64,000 nucleotides of DNA from Thiobacillus sp. (GCF_030696885.1 NZ_JAUYRI010000017.1:225212-289211), one strand, 5' to 3'. Numbered from the stretch's first letter, positions 38,973 to 48,042 are shown. A program made the numbers and translations. Notes: a model not told the origin generated them from the letters alone.

Positions 38973-41516
38973 TTAATGGTTGGTGTCGAGCAGGTGGGCA
39001 AAGTCCTCGGCGGACACGGGGTGGCTGAAATGGAAGCCCTGTCCCTCGTCGCAATGCCGGGCCTGCAGGAATTCAAGCTGCGCCTGCGTTTCCACGCCTT
39101 CGGCAATGACACGCTGCTTGAGGTTTCTTCCCATGCCGATGACTGCGGCCACGATGGTCGCGTCGTCCGCATCGGTGGCGATGTCGCGCACGAAGGACTG
39201 GTCGATCTTCAGGGTGTCGATCGGGAATCGCTTCAGATAGCTCAGGCTCGAATAGCCGGTACCGAAATCATCGATGGCAAGCTGCACGCCCATGGCTTTG
39301 AGCGCCTGAAGCAAGGTCGCCGACGATTCGGTGTCGTGCATGAGGATGCTTTCGGTCATTTCCAGCTCGAGATAGTGGGGCGCCATGCCGGTCTCCTTCA
39401 GGATCTGTGCAAGCCCTTCGAGAAAATTTTTGTGCCTGAACTCAACCGCGGAAATGTTGACCGAAACGGGCACGGCGGGCAGGCCGGCATCGAGCCAGGC
39501 CTGAACCTGCCTGCAGGCTTCGCGCAGCACCCAGCGGCCGACCGGAATGATGAGGCCGTTCTCTTCCGCGATCGGCACAAACTGGGCCGGGTAGACGAGC
39601 CCGAGAGCCGGATCCTGCCAGCGGATCAGCGCCTCGACACCGGTGATCGCGCCTGAAGCAAGGTCGATCTTCGGCTGGTAATGCAGCAGGAATTCGTCCT
39701 GTTTCAGGGCGCGGCGCAGACTGTTTTCGACAAACTGCCGGCGTACCGCGCGGACGTTCATGTCGGGCTTGAAAAACTGGTAATTGTTGCGCCCGCTTGC
39801 CTTGGCGTGATACATCGCGGCGTCCGCGTTCTGCATCAGGACGTCCACGTCGGTGCCGTCATCCGGAAATACACTGATGCCGATGCTCAGGCTGACATGG
39901 AGTTCGTGCCCGTCGATCATGTGCGGCAGGGCGAGTGCAGCGCGCAGGGTTTCCGCAACGTGGGCCGCATCCCGCGGCTGGCCGATCTCGGCAAGCAGGA
40001 TGACGAATTCGTCGCCGCCCTGGCGGCAGACCGTATCGGTGGCGCGCACACACTCCATCAGGCGGTTTGCGACCGATTGCAGCAGCCGGTCGCCGATCGC
40101 ATGCCCCAGCGAATCGTTGATGTGCTTGAAGTTGTCCAGGTCGAGAAACAGCAAGCCGATCTTCTTGTCGTGTCGCTGGGCCAGGCTGATCGCGTGGGTA
40201 AAGCGTTCGGTCAGCAGAAGCCGGTTGGGCAGACTGGTGAGAAAATCATGCTGGGCCAGATGCGCCATTTCCAGCGCCATGGCCCGCGATTTCGTGACGT
40301 CGCGAAACACGATCACCGCGCCGGTGACCTGCCCCTCCCGGTCGTGGATGGGCGCGGCGGAGTCCTCGACCGCGAACTCGGATCCGTCGCGGTGGATCAG
40401 CACACTATCGGTGTCCAATACGATCGCCCTGTTCTCCTCGATGGCACGCAGCATCGGATTCGCCGCGGGCAGGCGGGTTTCGACATCGAGGATATTGAAC
40501 ACCTCGGCAATCAGCCGGCCTAATGCCTCCTCCTGAGACCAGCCAGTCATCTTCTCCGCCACCTGGTTCAGATACGTCACCTTGCCAAGCAGATCGGTGG
40601 TCAGCACGCCGTCGCCAATGGAATTGAGCGTCACCTGGGCGCGTTCCTTCTCCGCAAACAGGGATTCTTTCGTTGCCGTTAAAACGAGTTCAGCCGATTT
40701 GCGTTCAGTGATGTCCTCGACGATTTGCACCAGCCCCAGAGATTTTTTCCCATTCAGCATGGCGGCGCTGCTGACGCGCGTCCAGACAATGCCATTATCG
40801 CCCCGCAGAAACCGGAACTCCGTCTGGAATGGCGCCTCGCCCACTGCGGCGTTGTGCCACTCGGCCAGGACGCGTTCGCGATCCTCGGGGTGGATCGCCG
40901 CGTACCAGTTCGTGCCCAGCGTCTGCTCCAGGCTCAGCCCGGATAAGGTCTGATACGCCTTGTTGGTATAGACGCAGCTGCCTTCGATATCGGAAACAAA
41001 AATGCCCAGCGGGGAGGTGTCGCTCATTGCGCGGAAGCGTTCCTCGCTGTTCTGCAGCGAGCCCCGATCCGTCTTGCGCTCGATGACGTAGCGTAACGCG
41101 CGCGGCAACCAGTGGGCGTCGACGTGGCCCTTGGAGAAATAATCTTGTGCGCCGCGCGCCATGGCCTGGCGCACGTTTTCTTCATCGGTCAATCCACTGA
41201 GGACCAGGATCAGGGCGTCGGGCGCTGCCTGCAACACCTGGTCGAATGCTTCGAGGCCTTGGCTGTCGGGCAGCGTCAGGTCAAGCAGGACCACCTCGAA
41301 CGTGTCTTTGCCCAGTCGTTCCACCGCCTCGGAGAGTCGCGTCACCCATTCGACATGAAACAGGCTGCCGCCCGAACCCGCCAGCGCCTCCTGAATCAGT
41401 TTGGCATCGGCGGGCTCGTCCTCGATCAGCAGAACCGTGGTCGGACTCGGGTTCGTGGCTTGATCGTCCGCGGGCGTGTCTTCGCTCGCCATTGCCGTAT
41501 CCAGGGTGGCAGTCAT
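38973..41516 (-). CDS. REC-PAS-PAS-GGDEF-EAL cyclic-di-GMP signalling protein
   Basis: An 847-residue soluble response regulator. In order: receiver (about 25-150) with phospho-acceptor in VVLLDLTLPD; two PAS/PAC units (about 155-280 and 290-415); GGDEF domain (about 420-585) with intact RQGGDEF; EAL domain (about 600-845) with EALIRW, DDFGTGYSSLSYLKR and the loop 6 glutamate in AEGVETQAQL. Both catalytic motifs look complete, so synthesis and hydrolysis of c-di-GMP are both possible; in such hybrids the phosphodiesterase often dominates. No histidine kinase gene is adjacent. The ATG is 15 bases from the start-proximal end of nothing else: the next upstream minus-strand gene ends at 41532, so the two may be co-transcribed. 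Confidence 0.93.
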   Translation of the reverse strand: MTATLDTAMASEDTPADDQATNPSPTTVLLIEDEPADAKLIQEALAGSGGSLFHVEWVTRLSEAVERLGKDTFEVVLLDLTLPDSQGLEAFDQVLQAAPDALILVLSGLTDEENVRQAMARGAQDYFSKGHVDAHWLPRALRYVIERKTDRGSLQNSEERFRAMSDTSPLGIFVSDIEGSCVYTNKAYQTLSGLSLEQTLGTNWYAAIHPEDRERVLAEWHNAAVGEAPFQTEFRFLRGDNGIVWTRVSSAAMLNGKKSLGLVQIVEDITERKSAELVLTATKESLFAEKERAQVTLNSIGDGVLTTDLLGKVTYLNQVAEKMTGWSQEEALGRLIAEVFNILDVETRLPAANPMLRAIEENRAIVLDTDSVLIHRDGSEFAVEDSAAPIHDREGQVTGAVIVFRDVTKSRAMALEMAHLAQHDFLTSLPNRLLLTERFTHAISLAQRHDKKIGLLFLDLDNFKHINDSLGHAIGDRLLQSVANRLMECVRATDTVCRQGGDEFVILLAEIGQPRDAAHVAETLRAALALPHMIDGHELHVSLSIGISVFPDDGTDVDVLMQNADAAMYHAKASGRNNYQFFKPDMNVRAVRRQFVENSLRRALKQDEFLLHYQPKIDLASGAITGVEALIRWQDPALGLVYPAQFVPIAEENGLIIPVGRWVLREACRQVQAWLDAGLPAVPVSVNISAVEFRHKNFLEGLAQILKETGMAPHYLELEMTESILMHDTESSATLLQALKAMGVQLAIDDFGTGYSSLSYLKRFPIDTLKIDQSFVRDIATDADDATIVAAVIGMGRNLKQRVIAEGVETQAQLEFLQARHCDEGQGFHFSHPVSAEDFAHLLDTNH

Positions 41517-41531
41517 GGCGACGGATTTCCC

Positions 41532-41954
41532 CTAGTGACCACGGCCTTTGCCTTGGTCCTTGCCCGGGTTGCCCTTCTGCTTGTCGCGATGATCGTCCCG
41601 ATCGTCGTCCCGGCGATCGCCCTGTCGTTTCTGATAGTGCGGAACATACTCGCGCTCATACCAGTTGTTTTGTACGAAATAGACCCGTTCGCCGCAGGCG
41701 TTGTAATGGCGGCAGTGTTTGCGCCAGTTTTTGGCATGGCCCGGCGGCACGTTCATGTAGATCGGCGGGCGCTGCAGCGCGGACCGATACATGACGCGCG
41801 GCGCACTGTAGACCAATTGCGGGGGCGGATAGCCGCCGATGTTGATCTGGCCGTAGAAGCCGGGTTGCCCGATGCTGATGGACACCCCGACGTCGGCCGA
41901 GAGTGCAGGAAGGGCAGCGACAGCCAGCGCCGCTGCAAAGAACACGCGTTTCAT
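41532..41954 (-). CDS. Exported hypothetical protein with charged C-terminal tail
   Basis: A 140-residue exported protein. Residues 1-20 form a Sec signal (ending LPALSA). The mature part begins DVGVSISIGQPGFYGQINIG, a pattern seen in many betaproteobacterial secreted proteins of unknown role, followed by a Pro/Tyr-rich segment, a Cys pair (KHCRHYNACGERVYFVQNNWY) and a C-terminal run of alternating Asp/Arg/Lys/Gly. The start at 41954 is preferred because it begins the signal peptide; the longer reading to 42266 is not supported. It diverges from the collagen-like gene across 299 bp carrying dyad site 5. Confidence 0.8.
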   Translation of the reverse strand: MKRVFFAAALAVAALPALSADVGVSISIGQPGFYGQINIGGYPPPQLVYSAPRVMYRSALQRPPIYMNVPPGHAKNWRKHCRHYNACGERVYFVQNNWYEREYVPHYQKRQGDRRDDDRDDHRDKQKGNPGKDQGKGRGH

Positions 41955-42112
41955 ATTGATGACCTGTGACGAAAGGATGTGCATCGAAAGCCTTGCAGAA
42001 CCGCAGATCCGGCCCTGCGCTCGATGCACCGAGCGATCAATATGGGGCGCGGCGCGCCGCGCGTCTGTTCGGGAACACACACAGCCATTCTTCGAGGAAA
42101 GATCACCGCCAA

Positions 42113-42138
42113 TGTTCGCTAGCGCACTGAACAGTGCG
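42113..42138. promoter_or_regulatory. Dyad operator, site 5, overlapping a second palindrome
   Basis: TGTTCG-CTAG-CGCACT (42113-42128) shares 14 of 16 bases with site 4 at 48162-48177 read on the other strand. Its right half overlaps a perfect palindrome CGCACTG-AA-CAGTGCG (42123-42138). It ends 126 bp before the collagen-like start and is 159 bp from the divergent gene. Another inverted repeat, CGCTCG/CGAGCG, is at 42018-42035. Confidence 0.55.
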
Positions 42139-42253
42139 TGCTTTTCGCCTACGCTGATAGTCTTCCGGTTACGACTTCTCAGGTCGATCCGGCTTGCTCG
42201 CGGAAGGCTCGATACCCTCCGCCCCACTATGTATCGCTTTCCAAGGATTGACC

Positions 42254-42541
42254 ATGAACAAAACACTTTTGATTTCCGCCGTGCTCGCTACCCTGGCACT
42301 GGCCGCCTGTGACCAGCCGACCGTGGTCAACGTTCCCGCTACGCCGGTCGCGGTTCCCGGTCCTGCAGGTCCGCAGGGCGAAACCGGCAGCCAGGGCGCA
42401 ACCGGCTATCAGGGCGAGACGGGCAGCCAGGGCGCGACCGGTTATCAGGGCAACGAAGGCGTCCAGGGTGAAACCGGCAAGACCGGTGATGGCACAACGG
42501 TGATTGTTGTCCCCCCCGAGGCTGCTGCGCCGACGAACTGA
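42254..42541 (+). CDS. Short collagen-like lipoprotein
   Basis: A 95-residue lipoprotein: signal peptide to residue 18, lipobox LAAC with C19, a short Pro/Val linker, then about 14 Gly-X-Y triplets (PGPAGPQGETGSQGATGYQG and onward) and a Val/Pro/Ala tail. Bacterial Gly-X-Y repeats form collagen-like triple helices, so a lipid-anchored trimeric surface or periplasmic stalk is plausible. The DNA is correspondingly repetitive. The ATG at 42254 has AAGGA upstream. A DUF3309 gene follows in 29 bases. Confidence 0.85.
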   Translation: MNKTLLISAVLATLALAACDQPTVVNVPATPVAVPGPAGPQGETGSQGATGYQGETGSQGATGYQGNEGVQGETGKTGDGTTVIVVPPEAAAPTN

Positions 42542-42570
42542 GCCCACTCACCCATTCTAAGGAGTCCCCC

Positions 42571-42726
42571 ATGTTGGGAACCATTTTACTGATCGTCTTG
42601 ATCCTGATGTTGCTCGGTGCTATTCCGAACTGGTCGCACAGCAAAAACTGGGGCTATGGTCCCAGCGGCGGCATCGGCCTGCTGCTGATCATCGTCATCG
42701 TGCTGCTGCTGATGGGGCGCTTGTAA
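42571..42726 (+). CDS. DUF3309 small membrane protein
   Basis: A 51-residue protein of two hydrophobic helices flanking a Trp/Ser/Gly loop (PNWSHSKNWGYGPSGG), the signature of DUF3309. These proteins occur widely in proteobacteria near stress genes; their role is unknown. AAGGAG lies eight bases upstream of the ATG. It probably shares an mRNA with the collagen-like gene. Confidence 0.88.
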   Translation: MLGTILLIVLILMLLGAIPNWSHSKNWGYGPSGGIGLLLIIVIVLLLMGRL

Positions 42727-42787
42727 AGAGTCATCGCCTGGCGCGCGCGCTGATGCAAGCCCGCGCCGCCCGGCGGGTGGAGGATGG

Positions 42788-44218
42788 ATGGCTGCAAATA
42801 TCCTGAGAATATTAGGTAGCTGGCAGGTGCGACGTCACCTGCCCTATGGGTCCATCGTGGCCCTTTTTTTCGTCGCCGGTTGCAGCAGTCTGCCGACCAT
42901 CGTGCCGGACCTGGAGCGTCGCTCCGGCCCGCCGGTGCAACTGGACGTGGCGCACGGCGAGTTGCCGGCCGTGCGCAGCGAGGCGATCCTCGAAGGGCTG
43001 CAATACCGCAGCCAGGACACCGGTATCTTCGAGCACCATCTGGCGCGCGAAGAAGCCATCGTTGGAAGCCCGCTGACGGCGGGCAACCGGGTGCACCTGC
43101 TGCAGGACGGCCCGGCCACCTACCAGGCGATGTACGCCGCCATCATGGCGGCGCGCGATCACATCAACATGGAAACCTACATCCTGGACGATGACGAAGT
43201 CGGCCAGCGCTTTGCCGAGGCCCTGATCGCCAGGCAGGCGGAGGGCGTTCAGGTCAACCTGATCCGTGACAGCGTGGGCACCCTCGGCACCCCGACGGAA
43301 TTCTTCCAGAAGCTGATCGACAGCGGCATCCAGGTGCTCGAATTCAACCCCATCAACCCCCTGATGTCGCGCAAGGAATGGACGCTGAACCAGCGCGACC
43401 ACCGCAAGCTGCTGATCATCGACGGACACACCGCATTTCTCGGTGGCATCAACATCAGCAGTGTCTACTCCAGTGGCTCGTTCAGGAAGGCTTCGCGGGC
43501 GAAGTCCAACACCGGGTCGGACCCGGCGCTGGCCTGGCGCGACACCGACCTGCAACTGCAGGGACCGGTGGTGGCCGAGTTTCAGAAACTGTTCCTCGCG
43601 GCCTGGGAAAAGCAGAAGGGCGAGCCGCTGACCGGGAAAAACTACTTTCCGCCCCCCGAGAACGTGGGTCCGCATCGGGTGCGTGCGATCGGCAGTTCGC
43701 CCGACGATGCCTTCAGCCTGATCTATGTCACCCTGCTCTCGGCCATTTCCAGCTCGGAAGCCAGCGTGAACATCACCAACGCGTACTTCGCCCCCGATCC
43801 GCAGTTGCTCGACGCGCTCGAAGCGGCCGCCGGGCGCGGCGTCGATGTGAACCTGATTCTGCCGAGTCAGACCGACTCCTGGCTGGTGTTCCACGCCGGA
43901 CGCAATTACTACGACCGGCTGCTGCAGGCGGGCGTGAAAATCCACGAGCGGCGCGGCGTGATCCTGCACTCCAAGACGGCGCTGATCGACGGCGTCTGGG
44001 CCACGGTCGGCTCGACCAACCTCGACTGGCGCAGTTTTCTGCATAACTACGAACTGAATGCCGTGGTGCTGGGGCCGGATTTTGGCGAGCAGGTGCAGGC
44101 GATGTTCGACCGCGATCTGGCGATGTCCGACACGATCACGCTCGAGCAATGGCGCCGCCGCCCGCTCGATCAGCGCTTCAGTGAATGGTTCGCCCGGGTC
44201 TGGGAGTACTGGCTATGA
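42788..44218 (+). CDS. Phospholipase D/cardiolipin synthase-like lipoprotein
   Basis: A 476-residue PLD-superfamily protein. The first 32 residues form a signal with lipobox FVAGC (C32), so unlike ClsA it appears lipid-anchored. Two HKD motifs are intact: HRKLLIIDG near residue 205 and HSKTALIDG near 394, each followed by the usual Gly/Asn segment (GGIN, GSTN). The family joins or transfers phosphatidyl groups, making cardiolipin from phosphatidylglycerol, or hydrolyses phosphodiesters. The stress-gene setting suggests membrane remodelling. The gap 44219-44481 after it (263 bp) holds no convincing gene. Confidence 0.9.
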   Translation: MAANILRILGSWQVRRHLPYGSIVALFFVAGCSSLPTIVPDLERRSGPPVQLDVAHGELPAVRSEAILEGLQYRSQDTGIFEHHLAREEAIVGSPLTAGNRVHLLQDGPATYQAMYAAIMAARDHINMETYILDDDEVGQRFAEALIARQAEGVQVNLIRDSVGTLGTPTEFFQKLIDSGIQVLEFNPINPLMSRKEWTLNQRDHRKLLIIDGHTAFLGGINISSVYSSGSFRKASRAKSNTGSDPALAWRDTDLQLQGPVVAEFQKLFLAAWEKQKGEPLTGKNYFPPPENVGPHRVRAIGSSPDDAFSLIYVTLLSAISSSEASVNITNAYFAPDPQLLDALEAAAGRGVDVNLILPSQTDSWLVFHAGRNYYDRLLQAGVKIHERRGVILHSKTALIDGVWATVGSTNLDWRSFLHNYELNAVVLGPDFGEQVQAMFDRDLAMSDTITLEQWRRRPLDQRFSEWFARVWEYWL

Positions 44219-44481
44219 AAAAACCCTGCGCTCCGTGCGCGGGCGTGGACTTGATGGATAAGGAAATGAACGGGTACGATCGGCCAGAAATGACGCGAAC
44301 GGAAACGAACAGGAGAGGTGCGGACGGCCGGATTCTGGTCGGAACCGCATTACTCGATTGTGTGAGTAAGGGGCCCGCAGTCCGTCTGTTGCAGACGCTG
44401 ACTGTGGCCTGGTAAAGCGGGCGATGCACACTGCATTTTTGCCTATATTTGAAACACACTGAATAGAATTGGAGTTGTCCC

Positions 44482-45138
44482 ATGAAAAAAACCATCGTTT
44501 CTCTTAGCGTCATCGCAATCGGTCTCAGCGGCCTTGCCGGTTGCGCCAACATGTCCGAAACGCAAAAAACCACTGGTACGGGCGCGGCGATCGGCGCCGT
44601 TGCAGGTGGCGTCATTGGCGCCGCGACCGGCGACCGCAAAACCGCCGCGACCGGCGCGGCGATCGGCGCAGCAGTGGGCGCGGGTGGCGGTTATATGTGG
44701 TCGAAGCACATGGAAAAACAGAAAGCGGAGATGGAGCAGGCCACCGCGGGAACCGGCGTCAGCGTGAGCCAGACCGCCGACAACCAGCTCAAGCTGGACA
44801 TCCCGAGCGACGTGTCGTTTGACACGAACCGTTATGACATCAAATCGAACCTGCGGCCCATCCTCGACCGCTTCGCCACCACCCTGAACCAGAATCCGGT
44901 GACGAAGGTGACGATCATCGGCCACACAGACAGCACCGGCACGGATGCGATCAATAATCCGCTTTCGGTCAATCGCGCCGCTGCGACGCGCGATTACCTG
45001 GTTGCCCGTGGCGTCTCGCCGAGCCGTATCGCCATTGATGGACGCGGTTCGCGCGAACCGATCGCGGATAACAACACCTATGATGGCCGTGCAAAAAACC
45101 GCCGCGTCGAGATTTACGTGGCAGAACCCGCAGTCTGA
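44482..45138 (+). CDS. Glycine-zipper/OmpA lipoprotein (YiaD-like)
   Basis: A 218-residue lipoprotein: lipobox LAGC (C21), a glycine-zipper helix pair (about 32-75: TGAAIGAVAGGVIGAATGD and a second copy), then an OmpA C-terminal domain (about 105-215; GHTDSTGTDAINNPLSVNRA, NRRVEIYV). This is the YiaD layout, in which an outer-membrane lipoprotein binds peptidoglycan. The ATG at 44482 has TTGGAG eight bases upstream. A strong hairpin follows. Confidence 0.9.
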   Translation: MKKTIVSLSVIAIGLSGLAGCANMSETQKTTGTGAAIGAVAGGVIGAATGDRKTAATGAAIGAAVGAGGGYMWSKHMEKQKAEMEQATAGTGVSVSQTADNQLKLDIPSDVSFDTNRYDIKSNLRPILDRFATTLNQNPVTKVTIIGHTDSTGTDAINNPLSVNRAAATRDYLVARGVSPSRIAIDGRGSREPIADNNTYDGRAKNRRVEIYVAEPAV

Positions 45139-45150
45139 GGAGGGCTTGTT

Positions 45151-45185
45151 CGGACAACCCGGCATGCTTCATGCCGGATTGTCCG
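45151..45185. terminator. Two-tier hairpin downstream of the YiaD-like gene
   Basis: CGGACAA (45151-45157) pairs with TTGTCCG (45179-45185), and inside it CCGGCAT (45159-45165) pairs with ATGCCGG (45171-45177) around a five-base loop. There is no T-run, so termination may need Rho; it also separates two converging genes. Confidence 0.6.
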
Positions 45186-45249
45186 TCTGTAGCCCTGACG
45201 CGCTCCGCAATGGGGCGTGGCGTATCGATCTACACCCCCTCCAGATTTT

Positions 45250-45732
45250 TCACCGTACCGAATCCATTGGGCCGTTCCGCGCAAGCGCACGGTCGATCTT
45301 GTCGTCCATCTCGCCGACCAGGGCGGCCAGGCTATTGGTGGCTTCGTCCAGGGATTGTTTCGTCGACAGCGCCACCGTATCCATGCGCGCGTCGATCACA
45401 CCGCGCAATTGCGCAAACTCCTGCTCGATCTGCGTGCGCAGTGCATCGATGCGTGAGGATTCAGCGCTCTCTGCAAGTTTTCGTTGCGCCTGCAGTTCCT
45501 GATTGTGACGGTGCGACTCCATCAACATGTTGGTGCGCAGTGTCAGGGCATAGAGGACAAAAAGCGCCACCAGCGCCAGTGTGACGCCAAGCAGGATCAC
45601 GCCCAGCGGCCCCTCGACATTGAACGCCACGAATGACAGTACGGTCGGCGCAGTGAGAACCGCCCAGTTGGCCAGGGTGAACACGGCCAGCAGCAACAGT
45701 ACGGCCAGAATAATTGCGCTGAGTAGATTCAT
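45250..45732 (-). CDS. LapA-like membrane protein with coiled coil
   Basis: A 160-residue protein with two N-terminal membrane helices (about 5-27 and 42-68, separated by FNVEGPLG), which is the LapA/DUF1049 pattern, and a long cytoplasmic coiled coil (about 75-160) rich in Glu, Gln and Arg. LapA-type proteins assist LPS assembly with LapB; whether this copy does so is unknown, as no lapB is adjacent. The ATG at 45732 has AAGGAAA upstream. Confidence 0.7.
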   Translation of the reverse strand: MNLLSAIILAVLLLLAVFTLANWAVLTAPTVLSFVAFNVEGPLGVILLGVTLALVALFVLYALTLRTNMLMESHRHNQELQAQRKLAESAESSRIDALRTQIEQEFAQLRGVIDARMDTVALSTKQSLDEATNSLAALVGEMDDKIDRALARNGPMDSVR

Positions 45733-45834
45733 GATGTTTCCTTTTCGTTTATGAAGGAGGTACTTGCCGAAGTATAGGAAGGGGCTTTGGTCTGGAACGA
45801 TGCGTGCACAGGACACGCTTCCGCCCGCGGACAC

Positions 45835-47181
45835 TCAGGGTGCGGGCAGATGCCTGCGATAACGCATAAAGCGGCGCATCAGGGGCTTGACGCTGGTGCC
45901 GTGGACAAGAATCGACAGCGTGACCGCGATGAGCGTCAGCTGGGTCAGGTCCAGCGCCAGGTCTTCGGGGAGACCATGCTGGATGGCGTACATCAGGTAG
46001 TACAGCGAACCGATGCCGCGCACCCCGAACCAGCCCACCATGCCGCGAATCGGCCACGACGTGCGCGTGCCCACCAGCCCAGCGAGGACGCTGACCGGGC
46101 GCGCCACCATGAACAGAAACAAGGCAAGTCCCACCGCGCGCCAGCTCCAGGAATCGAGAAACAGCGTTCCGCCGATCAACAGGATGAGCACCAATTCCGA
46201 GAGGCGCTCCAGATGTTCCTTGAACACCAGCGCGCCCTCGCTGACGGTGGGCGCCGGCGCGTCCTCCGGGCTGGCCAGTTCCGCGTCCGGCCCGATGCGG
46301 TGGGCTTGCGGCGGAGCCGCGTTTTCCTCATCCGTGCTGTCCCTGTCGACGCTGTCCTGATCGGTGCGGGCGAGTTTGAGTTCGGTCTGGCGCAGGGCGA
46401 CGGCAGCGAAAAACACGGCCAGGAATCCCCACGCATCGACCCAGACACTCAGGCCGTACGCCACGCCGATCAGGCCGAGTCCGAGGAAGTCGTCCATCAG
46501 CTTGTGACGGGGCGGGTGGCCGCGCAGTTTGCGCGCCAGATAGGCCAGTGCGGCGCCCGACATCACTCCGATGGCGAGTGCCGCCGTCGTGGCCCACAGC
46601 ACATCGACCAGTACCCAGCGCAGGCCAAAATCACCCAGCCCGTGCAGGCCCAAGAGTCCCATTCCCAGCATCACAAACGGAAAAGCGCTGCCGTCGTTCA
46701 TGCCTGCTTCGCAGGTCAGGGTAAAGCGGAGTTGATCGCGATCGGCGGGGTGACGGGTCTGGACATCGGTCGCCAGCACCGGATCGGTCGGCGCCAGGAT
46801 GGCGCCCAGCAAGACGCCCGCCCCCAGTGGCAGGCCGAGCACATAATACGCAAAGGCCGCGACCAGCCCGACGCTGATCGCCATGGAGACCGATGCCAGC
46901 AGAATCGGCGTTCGCCAGCGGACGAAGCTGAACGGCACCGGCATTTTGACACCGGCGGAAAACAGCGAAATCAGCACCACCACTTCGGTCAACACTTCCA
47001 GCAGTGCCGACTGCTGGAGCGGGTTGAAGTGAAACAGATTGAGTACCGTCGGCCCGAACAGCAGCCCCACGGCCAGATAGACAATGGCCGGGGTGACCGG
47101 CAGGCGCTGCAGCAACGGGGCCGTCAGTCCCCGGGCAAGCAACAGTCCGCCCACGAGCAAAAACCATTGTGCGTTAGTCAT
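45835..47181 (-). CDS. CPA1-type cation:proton antiporter
   Basis: A 448-residue membrane protein with about twelve helices. Helix segments carry LLLARGLTAPLLQRL, ILAPTDPVLATDVQT (the TDP ion-site motif) and NDGSAFPFVMLG (the catalytic ND), characteristic of Na+(K+)/H+ antiporters of the NhaP/CPA1 group. A hydrophilic, acidic insert of about 45 residues (DSVDRDSTDEENAAPP and beyond) interrupts the middle of the protein. It should exchange monovalent cations for protons during pH or salt stress. The ATG at 47181 is the clear start; the upstream gap holds only the DUF3096 gene. Confidence 0.92.
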   Translation of the reverse strand: MTNAQWFLLVGGLLLARGLTAPLLQRLPVTPAIVYLAVGLLFGPTVLNLFHFNPLQQSALLEVLTEVVVLISLFSAGVKMPVPFSFVRWRTPILLASVSMAISVGLVAAFAYYVLGLPLGAGVLLGAILAPTDPVLATDVQTRHPADRDQLRFTLTCEAGMNDGSAFPFVMLGMGLLGLHGLGDFGLRWVLVDVLWATTAALAIGVMSGAALAYLARKLRGHPPRHKLMDDFLGLGLIGVAYGLSVWVDAWGFLAVFFAAVALRQTELKLARTDQDSVDRDSTDEENAAPPQAHRIGPDAELASPEDAPAPTVSEGALVFKEHLERLSELVLILLIGGTLFLDSWSWRAVGLALFLFMVARPVSVLAGLVGTRTSWPIRGMVGWFGVRGIGSLYYLMYAIQHGLPEDLALDLTQLTLIAVTLSILVHGTSVKPLMRRFMRYRRHLPAP

Positions 47182-47338
47182 GCTTCGTGAGCGCCATTGA
47201 AACGCACAAGGGGGTCGGTGATGTTTTCAATGCATGCGCCAGAAGCCTGGGGAAGCGGGGCTGGAGAGGGAATACGCTGCGCGTGCCATCAGACCCCCCC
47301 GTGGGCCGGAATCCGGCGCGCACTTGCTGAAAGCAAAC

Positions 47339-47479
47339 TCAGCGACCGCCGAACAGCCCAATGAGACCGATCACAATCAGATAGATGGCGACGATGTAAT
47401 TCAGCAGACGTGGCATCACCAGGATCAGAATGCCTGCAATCAGCGAAATCAGGGGGGCAAGGCTTAGCGTCATGTTCAT
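47339..47479 (-). CDS. DUF3096 small membrane protein
   Basis: A 46-residue protein, MNMTLSLAPLISLIAGILIL and on, made of two helices hinged at MPRLLNYIVA and ending GLFGGR: the DUF3096 signature. Function is unknown. AGGAAAACC precedes the ATG at 47479 (an alternative ATG is at 47473). Confidence 0.88.
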   Translation of the reverse strand: MNMTLSLAPLISLIAGILILVMPRLLNYIVAIYLIVIGLIGLFGGR

Positions 47480-47577
47480 GTTGGTTTTCCTGAGATGGGG
47501 GGTGAGCGGGGTGAAGCGTCATGCTCCCCGCTTTGACTGGGTGATCCCGGCATGCGTCGGATCGGGCGGCTGCGTGG

Positions 47578-47790
47578 CTACTTGCGCGCAATCAGCAGAA
47601 ATGCGCCGGCCGCAATTGCGCCCAGTCCGGCCCAGAGGGGAATGTTGACGGTCTTCTGGTCCTTCACCGTCAATTCGATCGGCCCCAGCTTGGCTTCGTG
47701 CGTGTTCTGGGTGTAGGTAAACCCGCCATAGATCAAGCCCAGGGCGCCGGCCACGATCAGTGCGATCCCCAACATTTTCATTCCATTCAT
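47578..47790 (-). CDS. DUF3185-like small membrane protein
   Basis: A 70-residue protein with an N-terminal helix (MLGIALIVAGALGLIYGGFTY), a polar extracytoplasmic loop (TQNTHEAKLGPIELTVKD) and a C-terminal helix (IPLWAGLGAIAAGAFLLIA), as in DUF3185 proteins of unknown function. GGAGAAGATGAA precedes the ATG at 47790; a longer in-frame reading upstream lacks conserved sequence. Confidence 0.82.
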   Translation of the reverse strand: MNGMKMLGIALIVAGALGLIYGGFTYTQNTHEAKLGPIELTVKDQKTVNIPLWAGLGAIAAGAFLLIARK

Positions 47791-47895
47791 TTCATCTTCT
47801 CCGGTAGGCGGTACAGGTGATTCATGCCATGGATGACAGGGAGGCCGAGTGCAGCGCACCGGGAGCGACCTTGCCTGGCATGTCGAACTCAAGCA

Positions 47896-48042
47896 TTAAA
47901 GGCGACGGCCTTGTATGACACGTAGCAGGATCACCACGACCGCGATAACCAGCAGGATGTGAATGAGTCCGCCCATGGTGTATGAGGTGACCAGGCCAAG
48001 CAGCCACAGAACGATCAGGATAATTGCAAGGGTTTGTAACAT
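47896..48042 (-). CDS. Lmo0937-family small membrane protein
   Basis: A 48-residue protein, MLQTLAIILIVLWLLGLVTS, with a second helix GGLIHILLVIAVVVILLRVI and C-terminal QGRRL, the pattern of Lmo0937/DUF5670 proteins that are often general-stress induced. The start at 48042 is chosen by the family alignment. Dyad site 4 lies 120 bp upstream. Confidence 0.88.
   Translation of the reverse strand: MLQTLAIILIVLWLLGLVTSYTMGGLIHILLVIAVVVILLRVIQGRRL

Noticed and set aside
44215-44415. 66-codon frame overlapping the PLD gene stop (ATGA)
   Set aside because: Despite the overlap it has no ribosome-binding site of its own, no membrane or signal segment, and no recognisable family; probably chance.
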